In this document: positions 47,697 to 56,955 of the stretch, in pieces
How the letters are laid out: each line of letters begins with the position of its first letter
Numbering within the stretch: the stretch's first letter is position 1
Origin: Butyrivibrio sp. AE2015
GTDB lineage: Bacteria; Bacillota; Clostridia; Lachnospirales; Lachnospiraceae
Direction: 5' to 3'
Length of the DNA stretch: 64,000 nt
Assembly: GCF_000420825.1 (NCBI RefSeq)
Contig: NZ_ATVR01000001.1
Location: 62,001-126,000, forward strand
Made by a program: the position numbers and the translations under genes
Notes under the pieces: model-generated
The model's input: only the letters and a program-made list of their open reading frames with translations
Told to the model about the DNA's origin: nothing
Databases searched by the model: none

Positions 47697-50159
47697 ATGG
47701 CAGATAAACCAATTGGAAGAAAGAAAAATGTAGGAACGGGCGGTTCCGGCGTTCATAGAAGAGGCGAAGCATTAGGAACAGGACCGGTTGGAAATCCTGA
47801 TGGATACTCATCTTCAAATAAGACTCCGGGAGTTGGCACGCCTCAGAGATCAGGTGGCAGAAGCCCGCTGTTTATGATAATTGTCATTTTGATCCTTGTG
47901 CTTGGAGGAGGCGGAGGGCTGACTTCATTCCTTGGAGGTGGAGACAGCTATACAACTGAGGAAACTGTGCAGCCTGAGTTTAGCAATACATCAAGCCAGA
48001 CTACGACAGGAAGCGGCGTATCCTCAACAAGTTCAACAGGATCAGCTTTGTCTACCCTTAGCCAGCTCTTTGGAGGATACAGTGCATATTCAGGTGGAAG
48101 CTCATCTTCAGCAGCCTGGAGCGAGCCCGCAAATACAGGGAAACTAAATACAGCTGTGGCTGAAAATGCACGCCCTAAGCGCACAACAATCCTTGGAGAT
48201 GGCGAAGACGTCATCACTATCATGGTTTACATGTGTGGCGCGGATCTTGAATCCAGAAGCGCTATGGCGACAAAAGACATCCAGGAGATGATGGCAGCGA
48301 GCCTTGGAGAAAATATAAATCTCATCATCTATACCGGTGGAGCAAGGCAGTGGCAGAACAATGTGATCTCAAGTTCAACCAATCAGATCTATCAGGTAAA
48401 AAATGGGAAGCTGTCTCTTTTGCAGGATAATATAGGAAACCTTCCTATGACAAAGCCGTCGACACTTTCAAGCTTCATTAAGTGGGCAGCCGGCAATTTC
48501 CCTGCAAACAGATATGATCTTATTTTCTGGAATCATGGCGGCGGATCAACAGGTGGATACGGCTATGATGAGAAGTTTGCTTCTGCAGGTTCCATGTCTC
48601 TATCAGGGATAAATACAGCCCTTAAAGATGGCGGAGTTACGTTTGATTTCGTGGGATTTGATACATGCCTCATGGCGACTGTTGAAAATGCCCTTGTGGT
48701 CTCAAACTATGCGGATTATCTCGTTGCATCTGAAGAGACCGAGCCTGGCATTGGCTGGTATTACACAAACTGGCTCACGAAGCTGTCACAGAACACATCA
48801 ATAGACACCCTTAGCATAGGAAAGAACATAATCGATGATTTTACAAATGCCTGTGCTCAGAACTGTCCCGGTCAGAAGACGACTCTTTCAATCATAGATC
48901 TTGCTGAGCTTTCACAGACAGTGCCAAAAGAGCTTGCCGATTTTTCAAAAGATACAACAGAGAAGATAAAGGGCAATGAATACAGAGAAGTTTCCACAGC
49001 CCGCAGCAGTTCAAGAGAATTTGCAGCATCATCCAAGATAGATCAGATAGACCTTGTGGACTTTGCAATCCGAATGGGAACAGATGAGTCTAAAGAACTT
49101 GCGGAGACTTTAAAGAGTGCTATCAAATACAACAGAACAAGCACAAATATGACAAATGCTTATGGCTTGTCCATTTACTTCCCTTATAAAAAAACATCAA
49201 AAGTCGATTCCATGGTGAGCACTTATGATGCGATAGGAATGGATGATGATTATGCAAAATGTATTCAGAACTTCGCATCCATGGAAGTAGCAGGTCAGGT
49301 CGCATCCGGCGGTACATCAAGTCCTGTTCCGTCACTTTTTGGCGAACTGTCTACTCAGGGAAGCGGAAGTGCATCCGCTGAGATGATAACGCAGCTTCTT
49401 ACAACATTTTTATCAAGTGATTTCAGTAGCATAGATGGACTTACTTCCGGCAATACATCTTTCCTTGGAAAGAGCCTTGATGTTGAGCAGGCAGCGAACT
49501 ACATCGCATCTAATCAGTTTGATGCATCGAAGCTTGTATGGACCAAAGCTTCAACTGGCGAAGACGCGATCAAGCTTTCAAAAGATCAGTGGCAACAGGT
49601 AAAAGATGTTACATATAAAACTTTCTATGATGATGGAGAAGGATATGTGGAGCTTGGCTGCGACAACGCTATAGAGATCGATGACAACGGATGCCTTCTT
49701 GCGCAGTCAGATAAGACATGGCTTTCTATCGATGACCAGATTGTGGCATATTATGTTATTGATGTTCAGGGAACAGAGGATAACTATGCCATCACTGGAC
49801 GAGTTCCATGTTATCTTAATGGAGAGAGAACAAATCTTATCATCGTGTTTGATTCAAAAAATGAAGATGGCTATGTAGCAGGCGCCTGCAGCGATTATCA
49901 GAACGGAGAAACTGAAACTATCGCTAAAAATGCCACAGAACTTGTAGAAGGTGATAAGATAGACTTTGTTTGTGATTTTTACTCATATGATAAGACATTT
50001 AACGGTGCATATCTGCTTGGAGAAGAGATGACTGTGGAAGGACCTATGTCCGATATGGTCATTATGAACTTGCCTGTTGGAGAAGGAGATGTTCTTGAAA
50101 CATACTGCTTCACTGATATTTTCGGGCAGACCTACTATTCACCAACAATAAAGTACTAA
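47697..50159 (+). CDS. Clostripain-family (C11) cysteine protease, membrane-anchored
   Basis: 820 aa. Gly-rich cytoplasmic N-terminus (RRGEALGTG and PQRSGGRSPLF), membrane helix at about 59-80 (LFMIIVILILVLGGGGGL), Ser/Thr/Gly-rich outside linker, then the C11 domain from about 170: ITIMVYMCGADLES, H280 in FWNHGGGSTGGYG and C324 in GFDTCLMATVEN. The last 300 residues are a beta-rich domain of unknown function. The family cuts after Arg or Lys. Start ATG at 47697 behind GGGAGGG; an upstream in-frame TTG lacks a ribosome site. Followed after 15 nt by the S4-protein gene. Confidence 0.88.
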   Translation: MADKPIGRKKNVGTGGSGVHRRGEALGTGPVGNPDGYSSSNKTPGVGTPQRSGGRSPLFMIIVILILVLGGGGGLTSFLGGGDSYTTEETVQPEFSNTSSQTTTGSGVSSTSSTGSALSTLSQLFGGYSAYSGGSSSSAAWSEPANTGKLNTAVAENARPKRTTILGDGEDVITIMVYMCGADLESRSAMATKDIQEMMAASLGENINLIIYTGGARQWQNNVISSSTNQIYQVKNGKLSLLQDNIGNLPMTKPSTLSSFIKWAAGNFPANRYDLIFWNHGGGSTGGYGYDEKFASAGSMSLSGINTALKDGGVTFDFVGFDTCLMATVENALVVSNYADYLVASEETEPGIGWYYTNWLTKLSQNTSIDTLSIGKNIIDDFTNACAQNCPGQKTTLSIIDLAELSQTVPKELADFSKDTTEKIKGNEYREVSTARSSSREFAASSKIDQIDLVDFAIRMGTDESKELAETLKSAIKYNRTSTNMTNAYGLSIYFPYKKTSKVDSMVSTYDAIGMDDDYAKCIQNFASMEVAGQVASGGTSSPVPSLFGELSTQGSGSASAEMITQLLTTFLSSDFSSIDGLTSGNTSFLGKSLDVEQAANYIASNQFDASKLVWTKASTGEDAIKLSKDQWQQVKDVTYKTFYDDGEGYVELGCDNAIEIDDNGCLLAQSDKTWLSIDDQIVAYYVIDVQGTEDNYAITGRVPCYLNGERTNLIIVFDSKNEDGYVAGACSDYQNGETETIAKNATELVEGDKIDFVCDFYSYDKTFNGAYLLGEEMTVEGPMSDMVIMNLPVGEGDVLETYCFTDIFGQTYYSPTIKY

Positions 50160-50174
50160 AGAACGGATAGTAAT

Positions 50175-50984
50175 ATGGAAGAAAAAACAAAAGATTTTCT
50201 TGCGGGGCGTGTAAGAGATCTTGCCACAAGGGCATATATGAACAACTTCGTCACTCACACAGATTTTTTGTCAGTCTCTGAGATTGCCATGTTTCATCAG
50301 ATACTCTCAGCTGAGGGCGTATCGTCCAATGTCCATGAATATTGTGGTGCAAAGTATGTTATATACGGCGGATTTGATGAAGCTGAGAGGGCAATGATCT
50401 GTTTTTTGCCTGATTATATGGATGAAGAAACATTTCTAATGATGGAAAAAGGTGAATCATCTGTCTTAAGCTGCGTAAGGATACAGCCGGTAAATAAGAA
50501 GTTTGCTGATGACTTAAACCACAGAGATTATCTTGGGTCACTCATGAATCTTGGAATAGAACGAGATCAGCTCGGCGATATCTTAACCGGAGATGATGTG
50601 GCATACGTATTTGCAACTATGGATATCGCCCAGATGATCTGCAATGAGCTTATAAGGATAAAGCATACATCTGTAAAGTGTGAGATAGTTACATCGGATG
50701 AATGCACTATAAGACCAAAATTTGAGGAAGTAACAGGAAGTGTTGCATCAGAGAGAATTGATGCGATACTGGCTTTTGTTTATCACCTTTCAAGGTCAGA
50801 GGCCCAAAAGCTGATAGAAAGTGAGTCAGTGTTTATTGATGGCAGAACCGCATACAGCGGCGGATATGACCTAAAAGAAGGTTCAAGGGTCTCTGTCAGA
50901 GGTCATGGCAAATTCATATATTTGGGGATGCAGAACACCACAAGAAAAGGGAGACTATTCATTTCAGTAAATAAGTTCATATGA
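50175..50984 (+). CDS. ylmH: YlmH-like S4-domain RNA-binding protein
   Basis: 269 aa. N-terminal YlmH region (HTDFLSVSEIAMFHQIL, YGGFDEAERAMICFLPDY, HRDYLGSLMNLGIERDQLGD) and a C-terminal S4 domain (SVASERIDAILAFVYHLSR, then SVFIDGRTAYSGGYDLKEG). In many Gram-positives ylmH lies in the division cluster and the protein is tied to ribosome quality control; here it follows the C11 protease gene instead. Confidence 0.88.
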   Translation: MEEKTKDFLAGRVRDLATRAYMNNFVTHTDFLSVSEIAMFHQILSAEGVSSNVHEYCGAKYVIYGGFDEAERAMICFLPDYMDEETFLMMEKGESSVLSCVRIQPVNKKFADDLNHRDYLGSLMNLGIERDQLGDILTGDDVAYVFATMDIAQMICNELIRIKHTSVKCEIVTSDECTIRPKFEEVTGSVASERIDAILAFVYHLSRSEAQKLIESESVFIDGRTAYSGGYDLKEGSRVSVRGHGKFIYLGMQNTTRKGRLFISVNKFI

Positions 50985-50988
50985 TAGA

Positions 50989-51029
50989 AAAGGCTTTGAA
51001 AGAGATATCACTTTCAAAGCCTTTGTTTT
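50989..51029. terminator. Terminator between convergent genes
   Basis: AAAGGCTTTGAAAG (50989-51002) pairs with CTTTCAAAGCCTTT (51011-51024), followed by GTTTTAAATT. Probably stops transcription from both sides. Confidence 0.85.
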
Positions 51030-51040
51030 AAATTATTATA

Positions 51041-51976
51041 TTATGGTGTTGGTCTCTTTTTTGCCTTTTTCTGTTTGGCTTTCATGTCCTCGAGCTCATC
51101 CGGAGAAATGAATCTGCTGGTTTTGACAACAAAGAGCCGCCCGTTTTCAGCTTTTTTGATACGCACCTTAGCCTTCATATAGCCATGTTTATCGCAGGTT
51201 GCCACAGCGTAGTAGTGTTTGCCGTTTGGTGTGAACCACTTTATCTTTCTGCGGATATTTTTATGGCATATATAGCACTTGGTGCTCATGATCTCCATGT
51301 TTTCAAGGATATCTTCCTTGGTATCAAACTCTCTGGAGATGAACTTCTCATAGTTGTCAAAAACAATTTTGATCTCCTGCTTCCTGGTCTTTGGAGTGAC
51401 GTACGTGTCAAAAGAAATTCTTTGTAAGATCCTTTCACTAAGAAGCTTGAAAATCTCCGCAGTATAAGCCGCATCAGCCAAAGCCCTGTGGAATGGATAA
51501 TCCAGATTTATGCCTTTTTCCTCTGCTGCTGTAGAAAGGGAAACACGAGATTTACCATCGTCAAAAGACAGGCTATAAAGCTTTTGAACATCATAAAATG
51601 CGAGCGGTCTGTCAGAGAGAAGAGGAAGTCCAAAGAAATCCAGATTGCACTGGAACTCCCTAAGGTCAAGTGGCCCCCAGCTACAGAACTTAGGATCTTC
51701 ACCGCACCATTCCAAGAAATCTCTCGCAGCATCCTGAAAAAGATCACCATTTTCAAGATCTTCCATAGAAAGATGGATGAGCTTTCCCGTTATCTTGTGC
51801 ATCTGAGTGTGAACCTGAGGCTTTATAAGTCGTGTAAACTCACCGATCTTCTGTCTTTTTTCATTTAGTTTTATGGCACCGATCTCAACAATCTCAAAAT
51901 TTAAAGTCTTACCATTTGAGACGGCCGGAGCTTCACCTTGATTCCATTCAAGGTCAAAAACAATATAATTACTCAT
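51041..51976 (-). CDS. DEDDh 3'-5' exonuclease with C-terminal zinc-finger-like domain
   Basis: 311 aa. DnaQ-like exonuclease: D8 and E10 in FDLEWN, D104 in GPLDLREF, H163 and D168 in FHRALADAA. It resembles KapD/sporulation-inhibitor-type exonucleases and may act on DNA or RNA. Residues 230-270 hold C234, C237, C261 and H264 in CYICHKN and TCDKHGY, a likely zinc site. The tail is very basic (KAKQKKAKKRPTP), consistent with nucleic-acid binding. Lies 22 nt behind the esterase gene. Confidence 0.85.
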   Translation of the reverse strand: MSNYIVFDLEWNQGEAPAVSNGKTLNFEIVEIGAIKLNEKRQKIGEFTRLIKPQVHTQMHKITGKLIHLSMEDLENGDLFQDAARDFLEWCGEDPKFCSWGPLDLREFQCNLDFFGLPLLSDRPLAFYDVQKLYSLSFDDGKSRVSLSTAAEEKGINLDYPFHRALADAAYTAEIFKLLSERILQRISFDTYVTPKTRKQEIKIVFDNYEKFISREFDTKEDILENMEIMSTKCYICHKNIRRKIKWFTPNGKHYYAVATCDKHGYMKAKVRIKKAENGRLFVVKTSRFISPDELEDMKAKQKKAKKRPTP

Positions 51977-51998
51977 AAAAAGTCTCTTTCAGTTTATT

Positions 51999-52826
51999 TC
52001 AAAAGAATCTGTCAAGCCATGTTGTGGCAAGGTCGATCCATGGGGCTGCTGAAGGAACATCTTCATTGCCTCCATTGCTGAGAGTGAGCTTATTTGCCAG
52101 TGAGAGTCCATGTCCACCTTCAGGGAAAATGTGAAGTTCAGTGTTGATATTCTGCTCTTTAAGTGCAGTAGCAAATAAAAGAGAGTTTTCAACAGGAACG
52201 CTGCCATCAGTGAAGGTGTGCCATATAAATGTCTTTGGAACATCACTGTTTACCTGATTCTCAAGTGACATGTCTTCCTTCATATATTCATATCGGTCAC
52301 CAAGAAGATTCTCAATAGAACCTCTGTGAGCGAATTTGCCTGAAGTAATTACAGGATAGCAGAGCATAAGTCCGTTTGGACGAAGCTTTTCTTTTGAAGA
52401 GTCTTTAGTATCACCAAGAAGAGCCTTGGAAACAAAATCTCTTTTCCACATACAAGCATAGCTTGCGGCAAGATGTCCACCGGCTGAACAGCCTTCGATT
52501 ATGATCGCATTCTCATCTACTTCCCATTCTTTAGCATTTTCTCTGATTGTGAGGATTGATCTTCCAAGTTCTAAAAGAGAAGTAGGATAGACTGCAGGTG
52601 CACATGAATACCTGAGTATAGCTACGTTTAAGCCTTTTGCCATAAATGCAAAAGCAAGTGGTTCAGCCTCTCTGTCTGATGTATATGCATAAGCGCCACC
52701 GGGACATAAAAGGATAAGTGGCCTTTTGCTAATGCTTAATGACTCAGATGGTTCCTGGATATAAACATTGAGTTTTGCATAATCCAAAGAACCCTCTTCA
52801 GAAATTCTAAATTCTTTATAAATCAT
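51999..52826 (-). CDS. Alpha/beta hydrolase, BD-FAE-like esterase
   Basis: 275 aa, cytoplasmic (no signal). Oxyanion-hole motif LLCPGGAYAYTS, nucleophile S114 in EGCSAGGHLA, acid in HTFTDGSVP and His in PEGGHGLSL. The family removes acetyl or feruloyl groups from plant polysaccharide fragments or other small esters. Paired with the exonuclease gene 22 nt downstream, though no functional link is obvious. Confidence 0.87.
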   Translation of the reverse strand: MIYKEFRISEEGSLDYAKLNVYIQEPSESLSISKRPLILLCPGGAYAYTSDREAEPLAFAFMAKGLNVAILRYSCAPAVYPTSLLELGRSILTIRENAKEWEVDENAIIIEGCSAGGHLAASYACMWKRDFVSKALLGDTKDSSKEKLRPNGLMLCYPVITSGKFAHRGSIENLLGDRYEYMKEDMSLENQVNSDVPKTFIWHTFTDGSVPVENSLLFATALKEQNINTELHIFPEGGHGLSLANKLTLSNGGNEDVPSAAPWIDLATTWLDRFF

Positions 52827-52897
52827 CTAAAAATACCCCCAATACTAAGCTCTTTCCTATAAACTATAAAATGAAGAAAAAATATTTGCAATAGGTA

Positions 52898-52926
52898 TTG
52901 ACATTTTAGATTGTGCACAATATAAT
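52898..52926 (+). promoter_or_regulatory. Strong promoter of the glutathione peroxidase gene with palindromic operator
   Basis: TTGACA (52898-52903), 17-base spacer, TATAAT (52921-52926): both boxes consensus. The spacer contains the perfect 12-bp palindrome ATTGTGCACAAT (52910-52921), well placed for a repressor of MarR-like type to block RNA polymerase. Confidence 0.88.
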
Positions 52927-52983
52927 CTTATCAAACATGAACGCAATTAAATTTTATATAACCGAAAAATTGGAGGTATAAAC

Positions 52984-53526
52984 ATGGGATTCTACGATTA
53001 TTCAGTAACAGACAACCAGGGCAACGAAGTTAAGCTTGATCAGTTTAAGGGCAAGGTAGTACTTGTAGTTAACACAGCTACAGGATGCGGCTTCACACCT
53101 CACTATAAGGACATCGAAGAGATGTATGAAAAGTTCCATGACCAGGGATTTGAAGTTCTTGATATCCCTTGCAATCAGTTTGCAGGTCAGACTCCAGGAA
53201 CAGATGAAGAGATTCATGAGTTCTGCCAGCTTCATTACAACACAAAGTTCCCACAGATGACAAAGTCAGATGTCAATGGTGAGAACCAGCTTCCACTTTA
53301 TAAGTTCCTCAAGGAGCAGAAAGGTTTCGAAGGATTTGGAAAAAGCCCTTCAGCTCTTGCAATGAGTGTAATGCTTAAGAAGATCGACAAGGATTACAAG
53401 AATAATCCTGATATCAAGTGGAACTTCACAAAGTTTGTAATTGATAGAGATGGAAATGTTGTTGCTCGTTTTGAGCCTACAGAGAAAATGGAAAATGTTG
53501 CTGCTTGTGTAGAGAAGCTCATATAA
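52984..53526 (+). CDS. Glutathione peroxidase-family thiol peroxidase
   Basis: 180 aa. Cysteine-type GPx: peroxidatic C35 in NTATGCGFTPHY, Gln in CNQFAGQTPG and Trp in KWNFTKF. In bacteria such enzymes usually take electrons from thioredoxin rather than glutathione. It reduces peroxides, useful to an anaerobe on brief oxygen exposure. Single gene with its own promoter (52898) and terminator (53534). Confidence 0.95.
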   Translation: MGFYDYSVTDNQGNEVKLDQFKGKVVLVVNTATGCGFTPHYKDIEEMYEKFHDQGFEVLDIPCNQFAGQTPGTDEEIHEFCQLHYNTKFPQMTKSDVNGENQLPLYKFLKEQKGFEGFGKSPSALAMSVMLKKIDKDYKNNPDIKWNFTKFVIDRDGNVVARFEPTEKMENVAACVEKLI

Positions 53527-53533
53527 TACATAA

Positions 53534-53571
53534 AAAAGCTGTGAAGGATGCAATCATTCTTCACAGCTTTT
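53534..53571. terminator. Terminator between convergent genes
   Basis: AAAAGCTGTGAAG (53534-53546) pairs with CTTCACAGCTTTT (53559-53571). Symmetric A and T ends let it act in both directions. Confidence 0.87.
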
Positions 53572-53579
53572 CTTATTAA

Positions 53580-55034
53580 TTAAAATTTGATCTTTTTATT
53601 ACTTTTGTTAAATTCTCGTTTTCTTCTATTGTAGCGGATCCTGTCACTCTTACTGATTCCCTTGCGGTTGCGAACAGTTTTCGAGGAAGAGGTTCCTATT
53701 ATAGTCATGATCAGGACGAATACAGCAGCTATGATAAAGAGTATTTTTACATTTATATAGATAGGCTTTATCATTTGAGTATTTGTTTCATCGCTCTTTG
53801 CGGCAGCGTTTTCGGAATAGCAGATAATGGCATTTCCAATATCTACATCGTGGTAGGTGTAATTAACCTTTGCAATTCCTGTAGGATATGCATCTTTTTC
53901 CTCATCACTTAAGTCGTAGGTAACTTCATAATCAGCTTCAGTAATCTGAGAAGTTTTGGGAAGCACAATAACGCTGCTGTCATCAAGCTTTAGGATGGTT
54001 CCTGATCTGCCGAAAACATCGTGATCTGATTCAAAGAAAAGCGAGTCATCCGGCATATAGCGGGTTTCTTCATCTGCAACATTAACCAGGTGGAAGTTAT
54101 TAAATGCATAATCAAAAAGAGTAACCGTATCTGTAAACTGTGTCGGGGACTCCTCCATGAATACAACGCAAATGAGCTTCATTCCATTTTTTTCTGCGCA
54201 GGTCACAAGAGTCTCACGGGCCTGATCTGTATATCCGGTCTTACCGCCCACAATGCCATCGTATGCTATCTCACCTGTAATAAGTTTATGCTTGTTATTC
54301 AGGTAAAAGTCATCGGGCTGAGTAGCAGAAGGCTCGAAGTGATATCTTGGCGTATTTCCAACTTTACATAAAAGTTCATTATTAAAGAACTCTTTTGAGA
54401 TAAGGGCAAGGTCATAAACGCTGGTGTAGTGATTATCGTCCTGTAGTCCGTTAGTGTTGGCAAAATGAGTGTTGGTGCAGCCAAGGCTCTTTGCCGTATC
54501 ATTCATGAGTTTTACAAAATCATCTATGCTGCCGCTTACGTGCTCTGCAACGGCGTTGGCAACTTCATTGGCACTACCGACCATTATTCCGTAGAGCGCC
54601 TGCTCCAAAGTGATGGACTGACCAACATCCATTCCTATACTTGAACCGTCGTTTGGAACGCTGAAAACAGCATCGTTTGAGAAGGTAATATTATCGCTCA
54701 GACTTGCATTTTCAGCAGCCAAAAGACATGTCATTATCTTGGTAGTACTTGCAGGATAAAGCTCTTCGTGAATATTTTTTGCGTAGAGGATAGTGCCTGT
54801 CTCGGCTTCCATTACAATTGCAGACTCAGCAGAAACTTCAGGCCCCTCAGGCCAGTTTGCAATGTCATTACTCTGAATTGGAAGTGCTTTTCTTTCCTGG
54901 GCAAGGGCGGCATAATCAACTGTTTCTGCGTGAGCACTTATAGAAAGAGATGTAACAGTTAGCAAAAAAGCTATCGCGCAAAGAAAACTCTTATATATGA
55001 AATTGTTTCTTTTCCTATTAAATGAATTATCCAT
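53580..55034 (-). CDS. D-alanyl-D-alanine carboxypeptidase (DacF/PBP5-like)
   Basis: 484 aa. Signal peptide 1-36 (cut after AHA). Peptidase S11 domain with SxxK as S96-T-T-K99, SxN as S154-A-N156 and KTG at 265-267 (GGKTGYT). Trims the terminal D-Ala of peptidoglycan stem peptides. A C-terminal beta domain follows, then a real membrane helix (about 430-452) and a basic tail, unlike the amphipathic anchor of E. coli PBP5. The ATG at 55034 is used; an in-frame TTG at 55052 and this ATG both lack a clear ribosome site. Confidence 0.93.
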   Translation of the reverse strand: MDNSFNRKRNNFIYKSFLCAIAFLLTVTSLSISAHAETVDYAALAQERKALPIQSNDIANWPEGPEVSAESAIVMEAETGTILYAKNIHEELYPASTTKIMTCLLAAENASLSDNITFSNDAVFSVPNDGSSIGMDVGQSITLEQALYGIMVGSANEVANAVAEHVSGSIDDFVKLMNDTAKSLGCTNTHFANTNGLQDDNHYTSVYDLALISKEFFNNELLCKVGNTPRYHFEPSATQPDDFYLNNKHKLITGEIAYDGIVGGKTGYTDQARETLVTCAEKNGMKLICVVFMEESPTQFTDTVTLFDYAFNNFHLVNVADEETRYMPDDSLFFESDHDVFGRSGTILKLDDSSVIVLPKTSQITEADYEVTYDLSDEEKDAYPTGIAKVNYTYHDVDIGNAIICYSENAAAKSDETNTQMIKPIYINVKILFIIAAVFVLIMTIIGTSSSKTVRNRKGISKSDRIRYNRRKREFNKSNKKIKF

Positions 55035-55147
55035 AGTATGTAAATAATACAATATTTGAAGAAATATTAAAATCTCAAATAGCTAACTTTTCAACTTTCC
55101 TCAAATGTTGTAAAATTCTCTTATAAGAATTACAGGTAGGGTAAGGA

Positions 55148-55801
55148 ATGCGCTTAAGAAACATCGCAGGATCACGTGAGGTGATCGCTGATAGCAATTT
55201 TACTGTTAAGGATCCGGAGAAGTTAAAAGGTCTCTGGAAAAAAGAAGTATTTGGCAATGACAATGAACTTCATATTGAGATTGGAATGGGAAAAGGCAGA
55301 TTCCTCATGGATCTGGCTACACTGAATCCCAATATCAATTATGTCGGTATAGAAAAGTATTCAAGTGTACTTCTCAGAGCAATCCAGAAACAGGAACAGC
55401 TTCTTTTACCAAATGTTAAGTTCATCCGAATGGATGCAGAAGATATAACGGAAGTATTTGCTCCGGCGGAGGTAGATAAGATTTATCTTAACTTCTCAGA
55501 TCCTTGGCCTAAGGACAGGCACGCTAAAAGGCGTCTTCCATCAAGGCAGTTCCTTGGAAGATATGACCAAATCTTAAGACCGGATGGCGTTGTAGAGTTC
55601 AAGACTGATAATAAGGATCTTTTTCAGTTCGCACTTGATGAGGTGGAACCTGCAGGCTGGAACTTAGATGCAGTGACATACGATCTTCATCATGACCCAG
55701 TTATGAATGAGGGCAATGTGATGACAGAGTATGAGGAGAAGTTCTCATCACTAGGTAATCCAATTTACAAATATATTGTAAGCAGAAAGGGGATTAAATA
55801 A
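55148..55801 (+). CDS. trmB: tRNA (guanine46-N7)-methyltransferase
   Basis: 217 aa. SAM motif LHIEIGMGKGRFLMDLA, then VGIEKYSSV and the family block YLNFSDPWPKDRHAKRRL. The methylation of G46 stabilises tRNA. AGGGTAAGGA precedes the ATG. Its stop overlaps the thioredoxin start (TAATG). Confidence 0.96.
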   Translation: MRLRNIAGSREVIADSNFTVKDPEKLKGLWKKEVFGNDNELHIEIGMGKGRFLMDLATLNPNINYVGIEKYSSVLLRAIQKQEQLLLPNVKFIRMDAEDITEVFAPAEVDKIYLNFSDPWPKDRHAKRRLPSRQFLGRYDQILRPDGVVEFKTDNKDLFQFALDEVEPAGWNLDAVTYDLHHDPVMNEGNVMTEYEEKFSSLGNPIYKYIVSRKGIK

Positions 55802-56121
55802 TGGACTATAATTTAAACAGTCAGAACTTTGATGAAGAAGTATTGAAAAGCAAATTACCGGTTCTTGTTGATTTTTCTGCAGACTGGTGCGGTCCTTGCA
55901 AGATGATGGCGCCACTTATCGATGAATTTGCTGATGAGTACGAAGGGGAGCTTAAAGTAGGAAAGATAAATGTAGATCAGTCACCTGACATTGCTCAGAA
56001 ATATAACGTTATGTCGATTCCAATGTTTGCATTCTTTAAGGATGGAGAGGTTATCGAGACAGCTGTTGGAGCATTAAATAAGACAAAACTTCAGGGTATC
56101 ATAGATAAGGTGCTGGCCTAA
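55801..56121 (+). CDS. trxA: Thioredoxin
   Basis: 106 aa. Active site WCGPCKM (C30, C33), cis-Pro in SIPMF. A dithiol donor for reductases and peroxidases, possibly including the GPx at 52984. Starts on the last base of the trmB stop codon, so the two are coupled. Confidence 0.95.
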   Translation: MDYNLNSQNFDEEVLKSKLPVLVDFSADWCGPCKMMAPLIDEFADEYEGELKVGKINVDQSPDIAQKYNVMSIPMFAFFKDGEVIETAVGALNKTKLQGIIDKVLA

Positions 56122-56193
56122 GGGTCAGCACTTTCTGTTAGGGGACCAAGGTTTGAGATCAGATAAAAGAGCTGATTATTTGGGAGAAACGTT

Positions 56194-56955
56194 TTGGGAG
56201 ATAAGATTACTAATTTTTCTGATTACAAAAAAAGAGAAGTTGAGGGTGGCAAGGATATCAAAGATAGCAAAGATATCAAGGCAGAAGAGCCCAAGGATTT
56301 ATTTGCCACAACAGAGATCAACAATATTGAAATAGAAGATCCTTATTCATTTTTTACGGCAGAAGAGCGCGAAGAGTTCCTTCGTGAGCAGGCTAAAAAT
56401 CAATCATCCAGGCCTGAAGAGGAACCTGAGGAAAAGGAAGAAAAGCAGGGTCCAAGTCCAAGGCCTCGCAGGGAGCGCGATTACCAGGATGATCGTGAAG
56501 AAGATGATTATGATGAAGACGAGGATGAGGATGAAGATTACGATGAAGATGACTATGATGACGACGATGAAGACGAAGAGTCACATAGAGGCATAACACC
56601 GGAGCTTCTCGTAAGAGTAGCCTCAGTTATAACCGGCGTATTTATTCTTGCTTTGCTTGTCTTTTTTGCCAAAATGAAAATATTTGATAGATATATGAAC
56701 GATCCAGATACTCAGGAGACAGTTGTGACAGCGATTCCTGAGGGATATACACTGACAAATGACACAGTTACGCTGACGGCAGATCTTAACCTTAGGTCTG
56801 TGCCAAGCTCTGAAGATTCGAGCACTATCAAAGCAATAGCTCAAAAAGGAACAACACTGAAGAGAATCGCTGTAAGTAGTGATGGCTATTGGGCTTTGGT
56901 AGAGTATGAAAACATGCAGCTTTACGCTTCTATGAAGTACTTATCTACTCCTTGA
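56194..56955 (+). CDS. Membrane protein with acidic cytoplasmic tract and extracellular SH3-like domain
   Basis: 253 aa. TTG start behind GGGAG. The cytoplasmic N-terminus is highly charged and contains a run of nearly 30 Asp/Glu/Tyr residues (about 104-132). One membrane helix at about 140-162 (ASVITGVFILALLVFFAK). An SH3b-like domain ends the protein (about 190-253, ADLNLRSVPSSEDSSTI, GYWALVEYENMQL), a fold that usually binds cell-wall peptides. Function otherwise unknown. Its 3' end overlaps the convergent gene by 15 bases. Confidence 0.8.
   Translation: MGDKITNFSDYKKREVEGGKDIKDSKDIKAEEPKDLFATTEINNIEIEDPYSFFTAEEREEFLREQAKNQSSRPEEEPEEKEEKQGPSPRPRRERDYQDDREEDDYDEDEDEDEDYDEDDYDDDDEDEESHRGITPELLVRVASVITGVFILALLVFFAKMKIFDRYMNDPDTQETVVTAIPEGYTLTNDTVTLTADLNLRSVPSSEDSSTIKAIAQKGTTLKRIAVSSDGYWALVEYENMQLYASMKYLSTP

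Noticed and set aside
56153..56599. Open frames overlapping the SH3 protein gene in other frames and on the minus strand
   Set aside because: Their His- or Met/Thr-rich translations arise from the acidic repeat codons of the real gene.
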